Source: Schaalia radingae (GTDB lineage: Bacteria; Actinomycetota; Actinomycetes; Actinomycetales; Actinomycetaceae). From it: 64,000 nucleotides of DNA. Position numbers and translations under genes: made by a program. The DNA lies in contig NZ_LT629792.1 in assembly GCF_900106055.1 (NCBI RefSeq), positions 1,302,001 through 1,366,000 on the forward strand. The letters run 5' to 3'. The notes under the pieces were generated by a model. That model had not been told where the DNA came from. It did no database searches and saw nothing but the letters and a program-made list of their open reading frames with translations. Every line of letters starts with the position of its first letter. Position 1 is the stretch's first letter. Positions 17,682 through 27,133 of this stretch are shown here, piece after piece.

Positions 17682-19202
17682 TTATTTACTTCCCAGTGAT
17701 TGCGAGACAGTGTAACCCGTGTCGCAGTCGGTGATGGCGACGTGAACGATACCGTGCCGATCCACCGTGTACTTTTCTTCGATTAAGGGTCCGTCCTCCG
17801 TGCGGCGCACACTCACGGCATGGGGGTCGAGGGCGTCGCCCATATCCTGCAGTCCGCGGGCGAAGGGGAAAATCAGCTCGCCATATGGCAAGACGTCGCC
17901 TCGCGGCACGCCCTGGTCGTCGGTTGCAGTGTATTCAACGAAGCGGAACCACCCGATATTGTGAGCGGCACGGTAACGACGCGTGACGCTGACGGAGTCC
18001 TGTGTGGAGACTCTGAGGTGAGCATCCAGCAGAGGATCAAACGACACCATCTGCCCTGACTGCATTTCGCGGAATACGCCGACTCCACGTGAAAGCTGTT
18101 CACGCAGGGTGAAGCCGGACTCGGGATCAGCTGCGATGGCCAGGCCGATCGCGGTTGATGCTGCGGTGTGAGGGGAGCGGTGGACACGTCGCCCGAAGCG
18201 GCGTCGCAGTTCGCGCAGGACGTGCGGCAGTTGGGACCCACCACCCACGACGTACAATCCCGCAACATGGGGTCCCAGTTCCTCTCCGCCTTCTGAATCG
18301 ATGGCGAGCAGCGGCTTCATTGTTTCGACGGTGGAATCGATCAGGTCGATGCAGTGAGCATAGAAGTCCGCGACCGGCACTGTTACATCGCGTGCGCCCA
18401 CCGTCAATGAGATTCGCCTGGTCTGAGGTGTCAGTGCCTCCTTTGCGTCGCGTGCCTGTTCGAGCAGGTCGTCCATATCGGAGTCGCTCAGATCGACAGA
18501 GGTTGCGCCGACTGCGGCCAGTGCGCACTGGGCGAGTACCTGATCAAAGTCGTCCCCGCCGAGCAGGTTATTGCCGTGTGATCCGAGGATCTCGTGAGAT
18601 GTTCCTTCCACGCTGACCAGTGAGGCGTCGAAAGTTCCGCCACCGAGGTCATATACGAGGATCTGTTGCCGGTTGGTCGATAGCGAAGCGCGATGTCGAC
18701 TGGTGTATTCGAAGCCTGCTGCTGACGGCTCGTTGATCATGGCAAGAGTGGTGAAGCCGGCTGCCCGGAATGCTTCCAGCGTCAGGAAACGTTGTGCCGA
18801 GTAGGCGTGGGCGGGAATACCGATGACGGCTTCCAGTGGTTCTTCGTCTGGGATCTGACTCACTGACGAGTTCGTGCGAATTTCGTGGGCCACGTAGGTG
18901 AGGAACTCGGTCAGGAGCGTCAGGACGTTGATGTCGCGGCGGTCAACCCGCACCGTTGTTTCGCTTGTGACAGCTGGATCGGAGATCAGGCGTTTGAAGG
19001 AGCGCAGATGCGGAGCACCCTGGCGCGCCAGTTCTACCGCGTCGAAGCCGTAGACGCGATGGTCACCGTCAAGCGCCATGAGGGAGGGGATGTATTCACA
19101 CACGTCGTCGTCGACGTCACTGAAAGCTACAATAGGGTAGTTGCCTCGATCAGCTGCCGCAACAGTGGTGCGCGTCGTACCGAAATCTACTCCGAGTCTC
19201 AT
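17682..19202 (-). CDS. Hsp70-like protein without the C-terminal lid
   Basis: 506 residues. The N-terminal nucleotide-binding domain is intact: phosphate loop GVDFGTTRTTVA (residues 4-15), a second loop LVYDLGGGTFDASLV (about 183-197) and VVGGGSQLP (about 315). The C-terminal part is a short beta-type substrate-binding domain ending in DGIVHVAITDCDTGYTVSQSL-like sequence, with no helical lid, so it is shorter than DnaK (about 620). The ATG at 19202 has TAGGA upstream; a longer reading frame from 19247 overlaps the upstream gene. It lies five bases after the membrane protein gene and is likely co-transcribed. No dnaJ or grpE is nearby. Confidence 0.87.
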   Translation of the reverse strand: MRLGVDFGTTRTTVAAADRGNYPIVAFSDVDDDVCEYIPSLMALDGDHRVYGFDAVELARQGAPHLRSFKRLISDPAVTSETTVRVDRRDINVLTLLTEFLTYVAHEIRTNSSVSQIPDEEPLEAVIGIPAHAYSAQRFLTLEAFRAAGFTTLAMINEPSAAGFEYTSRHRASLSTNRQQILVYDLGGGTFDASLVSVEGTSHEILGSHGNNLLGGDDFDQVLAQCALAAVGATSVDLSDSDMDDLLEQARDAKEALTPQTRRISLTVGARDVTVPVADFYAHCIDLIDSTVETMKPLLAIDSEGGEELGPHVAGLYVVGGGSQLPHVLRELRRRFGRRVHRSPHTAASTAIGLAIAADPESGFTLREQLSRGVGVFREMQSGQMVSFDPLLDAHLRVSTQDSVSVTRRYRAAHNIGWFRFVEYTATDDQGVPRGDVLPYGELIFPFARGLQDMGDALDPHAVSVRRTEDGPLIEEKYTVDRHGIVHVAITDCDTGYTVSQSLGSK

Positions 19203-19207
19203 ATTTC

Positions 19208-20326
19208 CTACTGTAGTAGTTGATCGGCAGAATTCGAGCGACGCCACATGATGATCACCGACATTGACACCGATAGGTAGGCGGCGATCGCCAGGATGAA
19301 GAATTGGTTGGTGTAGGAGGCAAGCGAGTTGACCACAACGAGGTCAATGCCTACCGCCGCGAAGGCGATGCCGAATGGAATCTTGATGGAGGAGCGCTTC
19401 GGGAGCATCATGACTCCTGCAACCACGGCAAGCGCACCCGCGATAACGCCGCCGATGACAGCTGCGATTGACAATGTGCCCGTCCAGCCGTCTTGTGTCA
19501 CATCGGGAACGACCTGGTCGAGCATGGCATGTCCCGACGCGTACGACACGAGGGCAGTCACGGCGCGTGCGACGTCTCCGATCGCCTGAATGAAGAGCAT
19601 AACGGCTGCGACGCTCTGGAAGCGAGACGTGGGAACGTTTCTAACCCAGCGTGTCAGGCGTGTGCCGGCGTCAGATCCATCTCCGGGCAGATCATTTGCC
19701 AAGTCACTGAGCGCGTCGATGAGCAGGTGCTGTGAAGGAGAGGGGTTGAGGTTTCGGGCTTTGTCCAGGTGTTGTGCCATCTGAGCGCGGCGCATAGCCG
19801 GAAGGGTGCGATCCACACTCTGTTCGGCAATGTCGAGGGCCAGGTGCAGGTGCGCGGCAGCAGTACTGCGGCTTAGTCGTTGGAGAGCAAGCGCCCCACC
19901 AGCTAGCAACACCAAGAACACGTAAATAATGGTTGCGGCAAGAGGAAAGAAATAGTCATTATCTTGTGTGATGAATTTACCGACCTCGTCCACGAATAAT
20001 CCGGCACCGACGCCACCGAGGATCGCACCTGCCCAGGACGCCCAGGAATTCGTCAATATCATCGCGCCGATCAAGCCAATAATGAGCAGCAAGCCGCCCC
20101 AGATCGCATGAGCAATGTGAAACACTTCGCCGCCAACTTGGGGATAACCAGTCAGAGCAAGGTATGCGCGTGTCACAGCGATCGTCAGCGCGCACACCAC
20201 GCCAAAGACCACAACAAGCGCGGGCGCGTCGGATTTAAAGTAGGGACGCAGTGACAGACCGCGCGGCTGGGTTGTCCCTCGCGTGCGCTGACGTTGAGCG
20301 TGGACCGAGCTGCTGACCTCGGGCAT
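19208..20326 (-). CDS. Polytopic membrane protein paired with the Hsp70-like gene
   Basis: About 372 residues. Membrane helices cluster in an N-terminal group of about four (residues 45-160), a cytoplasmic helical region (about 165-235) and a C-terminal group of about four. No transporter, enzyme or channel motif was recognised. The start at 20326 has AAAGGAAATC upstream. It overlaps no neighbour but shares an operon with the Hsp70-like gene and is divergent from rbpA. Confidence 0.65.
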   Translation of the reverse strand: MPEVSSSVHAQRQRTRGTTQPRGLSLRPYFKSDAPALVVVFGVVCALTIAVTRAYLALTGYPQVGGEVFHIAHAIWGGLLLIIGLIGAMILTNSWASWAGAILGGVGAGLFVDEVGKFITQDNDYFFPLAATIIYVFLVLLAGGALALQRLSRSTAAAHLHLALDIAEQSVDRTLPAMRRAQMAQHLDKARNLNPSPSQHLLIDALSDLANDLPGDGSDAGTRLTRWVRNVPTSRFQSVAAVMLFIQAIGDVARAVTALVSYASGHAMLDQVVPDVTQDGWTGTLSIAAVIGGVIAGALAVVAGVMMLPKRSSIKIPFGIAFAAVGIDLVVVNSLASYTNQFFILAIAAYLSVSMSVIIMWRRSNSADQLLQ

Positions 20327-20379
20327 GAAGATTTCCTTTCGCCAAGTGAGAGGGGATTTCACAATTTCCCACATCTGAC

Positions 20380-20393
20380 ATAATGTACATTAT
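20380..20393. promoter_or_regulatory. 14-bp perfect palindrome between the Hsp70 operon and rbpA
   Basis: ATAATGTACATTAT is a perfect palindrome roughly midway in the 137-bp divergent gap. Its AT-rich sequence may belong to a promoter or a regulator binding site acting on either or both directions. Confidence 0.4.
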
Positions 20394-20427
20394 CGGATTG
20401 TGGTGGAGCGTGCGAACCTCTATCAGT

Positions 20428-20433
20428 TACAAT
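20428..20433 (+). promoter_or_regulatory. Candidate -10 element of rbpA
   Basis: TACAAT lies 30 bases before the rbpA ATG. The ribosome site TTTAGGAGGATTC is excellent. No good -35 was seen, as is common for actinobacterial promoters. Confidence 0.4.
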
Positions 20434-20463
20434 ATTCGAGCTCGCACGCATTTAGGAGGATTC

Positions 20464-20829
20464 ATGGCTGATCGCGCCCTTCGCGGTATGCAAATTGGTG
20501 CAAAATCGATGGAATCAGAAGAAGGTGTCATCTTCGCCGACCGAGCGACTGCAACATACCTGTGCTCCAACGGCCATAAATTCCAGATTCCATTTTCCAC
20601 CGAAGCGAATCCTCCGGCGACGTGGGAATGCAAATGCGGCGCCACCGCTGAAATTATCGGCGAAGAAGGCGAAGAGGAAGAACAGAAACCAGCCAAACCG
20701 GTTCGCACGCACTGGGATATGCTGCGCGAGCGCCGATCCCTTGAAGAACTCGACGTTGTCCTGAACGAGCAGCTCGAACTGCTGCGCTCGGGCCGTTTGC
20801 GTCCAGAAGGCGCCTACCGAAAGAATTAA
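20464..20829 (+). CDS. rbpA: RNA polymerase-binding protein RbpA
   Basis: A 121-residue actinobacterial transcription factor that binds RNA polymerase and principal sigma factor and stabilises the open promoter complex. Seen are the N-terminal MADRALRGMQIGAKSMESE, the zinc-binding/barrel core with YLCSNGHKF and WECKCG, the linker and the C-terminal sigma-interacting helix (RTHWDMLRERRSLEEL). The ATG at 20464 follows a perfect AGGAGG. Its stop overlaps the lnt stop on the other strand. RbpA next to a lipoprotein acyltransferase gene also occurs in mycobacteria. Confidence 0.97.
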   Translation: MADRALRGMQIGAKSMESEEGVIFADRATATYLCSNGHKFQIPFSTEANPPATWECKCGATAEIIGEEGEEEEQKPAKPVRTHWDMLRERRSLEELDVVLNEQLELLRSGRLRPEGAYRKN

Positions 20830-22397
20830 CGTCGCCGCACGCTGATGAGTGCGCGCACCACGGCGCAGATGGTGACAACTCCCCCTCCACACATTATTCC
20901 GACTGACGGAATTATGCCGAGTCTGGCTGCCCACGTCAGTGATGTACGCAACGGCAGCTGCGCCACCATGTGATCTGCAGTCTGTTTCACTGTCTGGCGC
21001 ACGATCGTGCCATCAGGGCGCACAATCATCGAGACACCATTGGTGGAGGCCTGGATTCCCGATCGGCCGTACTCCATTGCTCGAAAACGCAGCATCTGAG
21101 CCTGCTGAGTGGACTCAGCTGAATACCGAAAATGGTAGTTATTCGTTGGAATGGCAATGATCTGACCGCCTCGATCCACACCGTCTCGAATCAGATCCTC
21201 ATAAGCCACCTCGAAGCAGATTCCCATCACGAAAGGCACCTCGCGCCCATCGTTGAGCGTCACGGACAGCAGGCTCGGATTATCGACCGCAACCATGTCG
21301 ACGTTGACCTGAGCTGCCTCGGTAGCCAGTTTTGAAATAAAGGAGCGCCACGGAATGTATTCACCAAACGGCACGGGGTGCTGCTTACCGTAAAGCTGAT
21401 CGCTCAGACCCGAATCCGGGTACCACCAGCCAACCAGATTCGTGCGCGTATTGTCCTGACTGTCATACCCGTTGAAGCCGACCAGAATCGGAACGCCGAG
21501 CGCATCGACTGCTTCATCGACCAGGTTCGCTACGCCTGAATTGGCACGAGGATCGCGATCGGCTGCCGTCTCACCCCACACAGCCACATCCACCGCGTCG
21601 CCTTCCTCGGCCATTCGCAGCGTTTCGCGCGTGTGATTGCCAGTAACTTTCAGCGGCACGCTGTACGTCGCATTGCCCGGGATTTCAACGTTGCCCTGGA
21701 CGACACCCACGCGAATCGATCCGGCTTCCTGCGCATTCGGTAGTGTGATCGCCAGCGGCAGGCACGCCAGCGCAGCCGCCAGCACCAGCATCAACGGTCT
21801 GTTCCACCAGTGCTCATCCGAGCGCGTTCTCAGGAGCGAAAATGTGCGCCGCAGCAGCACTGCGAGCATCATAGTGACTGCACTGACCAGCACTTCCCCA
21901 CCCCACGGCGCGAGCTTTCCCCACGGAGCATCGACCATCGCATACGCCGTCTTGCCCCACGGGAAACCGCCAAATGGCACGGTTGAACGCAGCTGTTCGA
22001 CCGCGACCCACAGAACGGCCCACGACAATGTCTGTCCCCACCAGGTGCGCACCCACACCAGTGCCCTGCTGATCGCAGCGCACCACGCCCAGATGCACAA
22101 TGCAATGATCTGCGTGGCTGACAGTGTCACCCACGGCAACCAGCCGCCTGTTGCGATGGATGACCAGTGGATGTGCGGTAGCCAGAAAAGCGCGCCGACC
22201 AACGTTGCGTACCACATGCCTCGTCCAGTCGACGACCGATCGACGAGGGCGACTAGAAATGCCAGCCCGATGACGAAAAGCGGCCACCATCCCACATCCG
22301 GGAATGCCGCCCACAGACATACGCCGCTGATCGCGGCACACGGATAATCCAGCCATCTGCGCCGCGGGGGAAGTTTCAGTTTCAAACGGTCGACCAT
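20826..22397 (-). CDS. lnt: Apolipoprotein N-acyltransferase
   Basis: 523 residues. It transfers an acyl chain to the N-terminal cysteine of lipoproteins. About seven N-terminal membrane helices are followed by a nitrilase-like domain with the catalytic triad in VWGETAAD (Glu), KQHPVPFGEYIPWR (Lys) and GICFEVAYED (Cys). A last helix sits near the C-terminus. Its ATG overlaps the end of helY by 16 bases. The mycobacterial Lnt is fused to a polyprenyl-phosphate mannose synthase (Ppm1); here it stands alone. Confidence 0.95.
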   Translation of the reverse strand: MVDRLKLKLPPRRRWLDYPCAAISGVCLWAAFPDVGWWPLFVIGLAFLVALVDRSSTGRGMWYATLVGALFWLPHIHWSSIATGGWLPWVTLSATQIIALCIWAWCAAISRALVWVRTWWGQTLSWAVLWVAVEQLRSTVPFGGFPWGKTAYAMVDAPWGKLAPWGGEVLVSAVTMMLAVLLRRTFSLLRTRSDEHWWNRPLMLVLAAALACLPLAITLPNAQEAGSIRVGVVQGNVEIPGNATYSVPLKVTGNHTRETLRMAEEGDAVDVAVWGETAADRDPRANSGVANLVDEAVDALGVPILVGFNGYDSQDNTRTNLVGWWYPDSGLSDQLYGKQHPVPFGEYIPWRSFISKLATEAAQVNVDMVAVDNPSLLSVTLNDGREVPFVMGICFEVAYEDLIRDGVDRGGQIIAIPTNNYHFRYSAESTQQAQMLRFRAMEYGRSGIQASTNGVSMIVRPDGTIVRQTVKQTADHMVAQLPLRTSLTWAARLGIIPSVGIMCGGGVVTICAVVRALISVRRR

Positions 22398-25138
22398 TCC
22401 ACCACTCCATGTACGAGCATCCGTCGAGCGTCCCGGGCGCGTGTGGCCAGGCCACCCTGATCAACGTGCGAGAGCTGGTCGAGCAGATCCATCACCTGTC
22501 GCACCCAGCGCACAAAATCGCCGCCCGACAGGTCAGCTACTTGCAGTGCAGTGGTCAGCGACGCACCGTGCGCCCACGCATGCATAGCACCGACCAGCGA
22601 GATATCCGGCGGAGGAGTGGGTGTAGCTCCCGCAGACGTTTCTGCCTGCTGGATCTCCTGGCTGGCACGCCACGTTGCATCCAGTGCACGAGCGATCGCT
22701 GAATTGGCGCCACCAGGAATTGACGTGTCGGGATTGTTTTCCGCACGCGCCTCATACACGCAGGTGGAGACCACCGCTGCCAATTCAGCCGGATCTAGGT
22801 CGTCCCACGCCCCACATCGCACGGCGTGAACGACCAACAGATCCCGCTCACCAAACACGCGTCGCAGCTGTTGTCCCGCCGTTGTCACACGGTCGCCGTC
22901 AAGGAAGCCGAGGGATTCGAGCACCGCACACACACGGTCAAACTCCTTCGCGACCGTGTCGGTGCGCTCATTGATACGTTCAACCGTTCGCAGGTACTCC
23001 TTGCGAGCACGTGCCCATTCATGCCCCATCGCTGCATGCGACTCGCGCTGCGGGCAACGGTGAACCGGATGGTGACGAATTTCGTCTCTCATATATGCAA
23101 TAGTGGGATCGTCACGGTGGGCTGACCGACGCGGTGCATCCAGTGCGCCTGAGCGTACACGGCGGCGAATTTCGCCGGCCACCTTCTCGCGCACCACACG
23201 TTTGCGCAGGTCACGTCCCATCGGGATTTTCATACTTCCAACCACGGCAAAGGCACGCATTTTCTGCGAAATAATCACATCGTGAATCTTCATATCCGTG
23301 CCGATTACGTCGATTCGCGGTGCTCGCCCCTCGTCGGCAGGCCGGATCACCACCCCATAGCGGGTCGCTCGCCCGGGCTGGTAGGCGACGATATCTCCGC
23401 GGCGCGCCCGGCGCAGATCCTTTTCCATGTCCTGCCGCACTACTGCCGACCGCGCCCTCGCCGAGGATTTCTCCAAACCGGACAGCTCTTCACGCAACTG
23501 GAAGTACTCCAGGGCATCGCCGTATTCACACTTGACGTGCGAGGCGACCTCATCCATATGTTTCTTCACCCGCGCAGCTTCGCGCGCAAATTCGACGACT
23601 CCGCGGTCGGCCTGGAACTGGGCGAATGAGGACTCGAGCACTTCGCGCGTCGACGCGCGAGAGGACCGTGCCAGCAGGTTCACCACCATGTTGTACGTTG
23701 GTCTGAAGGCACTGATCAGCGGGTAGGTTCGTTTCGACGCGAGCGATGCAACCTCTTCAGGCTCAACGCGTCCCTGGTAAAGCACCACTGCGTGGCCCTC
23801 ACGGTCAATGCCGCGCCTGCCGGCACGTCCCGTCAACTGCGTGTACTCCCCCGCCGACAGTTGAACGTGCGCAACGCCGTTCCACTTCTGCAAGGATTCG
23901 ATGACAACTGTCCGGGCGGGCATGTTGATTCCCAGCGCCAGCGTCTCGGTGGCATAGACCGCTTTAATTAAACCGCGAGTAAATAACCGTTCCACCGTCT
24001 CCTTCATGACGGGAAGCATTCCGGCATGGTGAGCCGCTATCCCTCGCTCCAGAGCGCTCGCCCATCGATGCAGCCCCAGCACGACATGGTCAGTGACAGG
24101 AATCTGCTCCATTGCCTCATCGACCGCATCCCTGATCTGGCGCGCTTCTTCCGGAGTTGTCAGCACCAACGGTGAGGCAGCTACCTGCTGTACCGCATCG
24201 TCACACGCAGCCCGAGAAAAGATGAACACAATTGCCGGCAGCAGGTGGGCCCGCTGCAGTGTCATCAGCACGCCGGCTCGACTTTCGCGGCGCTGCAGCC
24301 TGCCTCGTCGATTATGCTGCAAACCTCGGCCACTACCCGGTTGCGAGCTGCGGGCAATTTCATACCTGAGCTGCGGATTCACACCCGCCCGGCGGCTCGA
24401 CCCCGGCGCGTACAGATCAAACAGGTGCGAATTGGCAATCATGTGCTGGTACAGGGGAACAGGGCGTTTTTCGGAGACGATCACGCGACATGTGCCACGC
24501 ACCTGCTGCATCCACGCGCCGAACTCTTCGGCATTCGACACCGTGGCCGACAGCGCAATCACACTGACACGCTGCGGCAGGTGGATCATCACTTCTTCCC
24601 ACACCGGGCCGCGGAAACGGTCAGCCAGGTAGTGAACCTCGTCCATGACTACGTGCGTCAGATCATCGAGCGGCGCACCCGCATAAATCATGTTCCGTAG
24701 AACCTCAGTGGTCATCACGACCACTGGAGCACCCGGATTGATGGACGTATCACCGGTGAGCAGACCCACCGATTCTGCCCCGAACCGCTTTTGGAAATCC
24801 ATGAACTTCTGGTTGGACAGGGCTTTGATCGGGGTGGTGTAAAACGCGCGGGTTCCACGCTCAACAGCCAGATAGGTGGCGAATTCGCCGACAACAGTCT
24901 TTCCTGCTCCGGTCGGCGCGGCCACCAGCACAGACTCGCCACCCTCAACAGCTTCAAGCGCTTCCCACTGAAAATCATCAAGCGAAAACCCAAGCGAGTC
25001 GGCGAATGCACTGCGCGCACTCGAATCGACGGCGCGCTGAGCCTTGGCAGCCTCGAAGCGTTCAGCCGGACTCATCTGATCCATTTCGCGGGTTGGTTCG
25101 CCTTCCTCGCGGACGCGGCAGCGTCTTTTCGGTGACAT
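22382..25138 (-). CDS. helY: DEAD/DEAH-box RNA helicase, HelY (Ski2/Mtr4-like)
   Basis: 918 residues. Motif Ia/I reads APTGAGKTVVGEFA, motif II MDEVHYL (DEVH), motif III ALSATVSN, and motif VI LTGRAGRRG; the C-terminal region carries the Ski2-type DSHCT domain (YEARAENN... near the end). Such helicases act in RNA processing or decay in actinobacteria. The chosen ATG at 25138 has GGGGAG upstream; ATGs at 25084 and 25075 are alternatives. It lies downstream of pafC. In Mycobacterium tatA and tatC separate these genes; they are missing here. Confidence 0.94.
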   Translation of the reverse strand: MSPKRRCRVREEGEPTREMDQMSPAERFEAAKAQRAVDSSARSAFADSLGFSLDDFQWEALEAVEGGESVLVAAPTGAGKTVVGEFATYLAVERGTRAFYTTPIKALSNQKFMDFQKRFGAESVGLLTGDTSINPGAPVVVMTTEVLRNMIYAGAPLDDLTHVVMDEVHYLADRFRGPVWEEVMIHLPQRVSVIALSATVSNAEEFGAWMQQVRGTCRVIVSEKRPVPLYQHMIANSHLFDLYAPGSSRRAGVNPQLRYEIARSSQPGSGRGLQHNRRGRLQRRESRAGVLMTLQRAHLLPAIVFIFSRAACDDAVQQVAASPLVLTTPEEARQIRDAVDEAMEQIPVTDHVVLGLHRWASALERGIAAHHAGMLPVMKETVERLFTRGLIKAVYATETLALGINMPARTVVIESLQKWNGVAHVQLSAGEYTQLTGRAGRRGIDREGHAVVLYQGRVEPEEVASLASKRTYPLISAFRPTYNMVVNLLARSSRASTREVLESSFAQFQADRGVVEFAREAARVKKHMDEVASHVKCEYGDALEYFQLREELSGLEKSSARARSAVVRQDMEKDLRRARRGDIVAYQPGRATRYGVVIRPADEGRAPRIDVIGTDMKIHDVIISQKMRAFAVVGSMKIPMGRDLRKRVVREKVAGEIRRRVRSGALDAPRRSAHRDDPTIAYMRDEIRHHPVHRCPQRESHAAMGHEWARARKEYLRTVERINERTDTVAKEFDRVCAVLESLGFLDGDRVTTAGQQLRRVFGERDLLVVHAVRCGAWDDLDPAELAAVVSTCVYEARAENNPDTSIPGGANSAIARALDATWRASQEIQQAETSAGATPTPPPDISLVGAMHAWAHGASLTTALQVADLSGGDFVRWVRQVMDLLDQLSHVDQGGLATRARDARRMLVHGVVEWSTV

Positions 25139-25152
25139 GCTCGCTTACTCCC

Positions 25153-26070
25153 CTACTTCCCCATCGCCCACACGTTGCGGGCCCGGCGCGCCACGCGCGC
25201 AGCACGTTCTTTCCATTCGGAGGGCACAACCTGCACAACATGTGGGGCAATGTCGATCAGGAAGTGAGTCACCCATTCCTCGTCCCACACTGGCACATCG
25301 ACACTGAATTCGCTGCCCGAGTCACTCACGACGCTCAGCGGCACGGCGTCAAGAATCCATCGTGCCTCGCTCGTACACGTCATACGCACCATTGCCGAGG
25401 GGGACCCATCCGCTGCTGCAGGGTGTGTCACCGGCTGATCGCTGACCCTGATATCGCGCATACGGTCTATCCGAAATGTCCGCTCAGCTGCAGCGTCGTG
25501 ATCCCAGCCGGTCACTGTCCAGCCGGTTTCGAAACGCTTGATGTTCCACGGGTCAATGGCGCGCTCGCGGTCATGGTCGTCATGCGGGTAGGTGAATCTC
25601 ACCGCTACTTGGGCAGACAGCGCGCTCAAAATGTCATCGATTCGGGCCTGGTCGCTTCCGGAGGGCGAATAGACCAGGGATTCTTCAAAGGTCTGCGCGC
25701 CACGTGTCACCGCCAGCGCCGTGTGCATGACGTGATCGTGCAGGTCAGGACCCAGGATCGGTGTGAGGACCTGCAACCCCACAATGATCAGTGCTGCTTC
25801 CTCTTCGGTCAGCCTGGGCGGGACGTCTGCGCCGAGCGTCGAATGCATGGCGACGCGTTCTTCACGCGCGTACAGATCCCAGTCAATTTCCAGCGAGGCC
25901 CCCGGCAGGGAGTCGCGCACACTGCCCAGCACTTCGATGTCGCGTTGGACCTGCTTGCGTGTGCGACCAAAGTGCTCGGCAATGTCGTTGACCAAGGATC
26001 CAGGATGATCACCGATCCAGGCGACCAGTGACAGCAAACGCGCGGCGGCTACTTCTGTGCGTTCAGGCAT
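25153..26070 (-). CDS. pafC: WYL-domain transcriptional regulator PafC
   Basis: 305 residues. An N-terminal helix-turn-helix region (RLLSLVAWIGDHPGSLVNDIAEHFGRTRKQVQRDIEVLG) is followed by a WYL domain, with the WxVTGWDHDAAAERTFRIDRM stretch, and a WCX-like C-terminus. PafC works with PafB as an activator of the mycobacterial DNA damage response. The ATG at 26070 lies inside the end of pafB (8-base overlap); GTG 26076 is an alternative. The length is slightly below the usual 320. Confidence 0.87.
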   Translation of the reverse strand: MPERTEVAAARLLSLVAWIGDHPGSLVNDIAEHFGRTRKQVQRDIEVLGSVRDSLPGASLEIDWDLYAREERVAMHSTLGADVPPRLTEEEAALIIVGLQVLTPILGPDLHDHVMHTALAVTRGAQTFEESLVYSPSGSDQARIDDILSALSAQVAVRFTYPHDDHDRERAIDPWNIKRFETGWTVTGWDHDAAAERTFRIDRMRDIRVSDQPVTHPAAADGSPSAMVRMTCTSEARWILDAVPLSVVSDSGSEFSVDVPVWDEEWVTHFLIDIAPHVVQVVPSEWKERAARVARRARNVWAMGK

Positions 26071-27007
26071 CGTCACACCCCCAGCCAGCAGCGGCGTCCA
26101 GTCGCGTCATGATCGCTTCGCGCAGCCATTCAGGTGAACGCACCACTACGTGTGAAACGTGTGCGAGGATCGCGCTTATCCATTCGCTGCGTTCGGCGGC
26201 CTGTCCGCGATACAGCATCCATCCGTCAGCAACACTCACCTCGCCCTCGCAGCTGCGGGCGCCCTCGGCACGGCACATATCTCGCACTGCCTGCGCCTGT
26301 CCGTCTTGAATTGCCAGGGTGGGCGAAACCATGAGGCGTTCGAATGGGTCGCCCACATTGTCCGGGATAGGGCCGGCGTCTCCGGGTTCTCCCAGCAGCG
26401 TGACGCCTGACGTTATGCGGGAGGTACGGAAGAGCCGTGGTTCGTCGCAATCCAAATCCAATCCCCACACGTACAGGCCGCGTCCTCGCATGATGATGCG
26501 CCACGGTTCGATTGCGCGCTCTGAAACGCGGGTGGATTCGTACATGAATGTGATCGGTTGGCGGTTGCGGATCGCGGTGAGAATATCGACGATCATGTGA
26601 GCGCCCGATAATCCGACGCTGAGCGGTGCACACGGTTTTTCTGCACCATCGCTGAGGGCACGCAGTTTCGTGGTCAGCATTGCGCCGCGCTCGGCTCCAT
26701 CCTGCTCGTTCCACGCGCCCAACGCCATGTTGATCAGCGCGCCGTCCACTGCGTCGAACGTGGCGCGACGGTCAGCAAATGAGTCCGGCGAAATCGCATA
26801 TCGCTCTCCGTGACGGCCGGGCGTGACGGTCATGATGATGCCAATGTCACGAAGAGCGTCCTTGTCGCGTTGGAAGGCGGAACTGAAGGCTTCTTCTGAC
26901 AGATTTCGATAGCCTTCCAGCCTCCAGATCTGATCGCGTGTGCGCCCCACATCGGACGTGAGTAACTCAAAGAACGTGTTGAGAACACGGACGTTCGTTG
27001 ATGACAT
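26063..27007 (-). CDS. pafB: WYL-domain transcriptional regulator PafB
   Basis: 314 residues. The N-terminal winged-helix (LNTFFELLTSDVGRTRDQIWRL) is followed by EEAFSSAFQRDKDALRDIGI, a block typical of PafB, then a WYL domain (TFMYESTRVSERAIEPW) and a WCX tail. It pairs with PafC. The ATG at 27007 was chosen over the GTG at 27013. Pup ligase pafA, which precedes pafBC in mycobacteria, is not in this window; upstream lies hisG. Confidence 0.87.
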   Translation of the reverse strand: MSSTNVRVLNTFFELLTSDVGRTRDQIWRLEGYRNLSEEAFSSAFQRDKDALRDIGIIMTVTPGRHGERYAISPDSFADRRATFDAVDGALINMALGAWNEQDGAERGAMLTTKLRALSDGAEKPCAPLSVGLSGAHMIVDILTAIRNRQPITFMYESTRVSERAIEPWRIIMRGRGLYVWGLDLDCDEPRLFRTSRITSGVTLLGEPGDAGPIPDNVGDPFERLMVSPTLAIQDGQAQAVRDMCRAEGARSCEGEVSVADGWMLYRGQAAERSEWISAILAHVSHVVVRSPEWLREAIMTRLDAAAGWGCDDA

Positions 27008-27133
27008 ACTCACTGTTTCAGCCTAGCGGATTGAGTCGCGCCGACATGACGTGGCGGATGGCGTGTGCAGGGTGCGGGGCGCGCGTGAACCGTATGAACG
27101 ATATCCTCATTCGAACACCCCGCGGGGCGCTGC

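Noticed and set aside
25006..26031. A 341-residue open frame on the plus strand
   Set aside because: Antisense to helY and pafC, with low-complexity Arg/His-rich translation. No recognisable motif.
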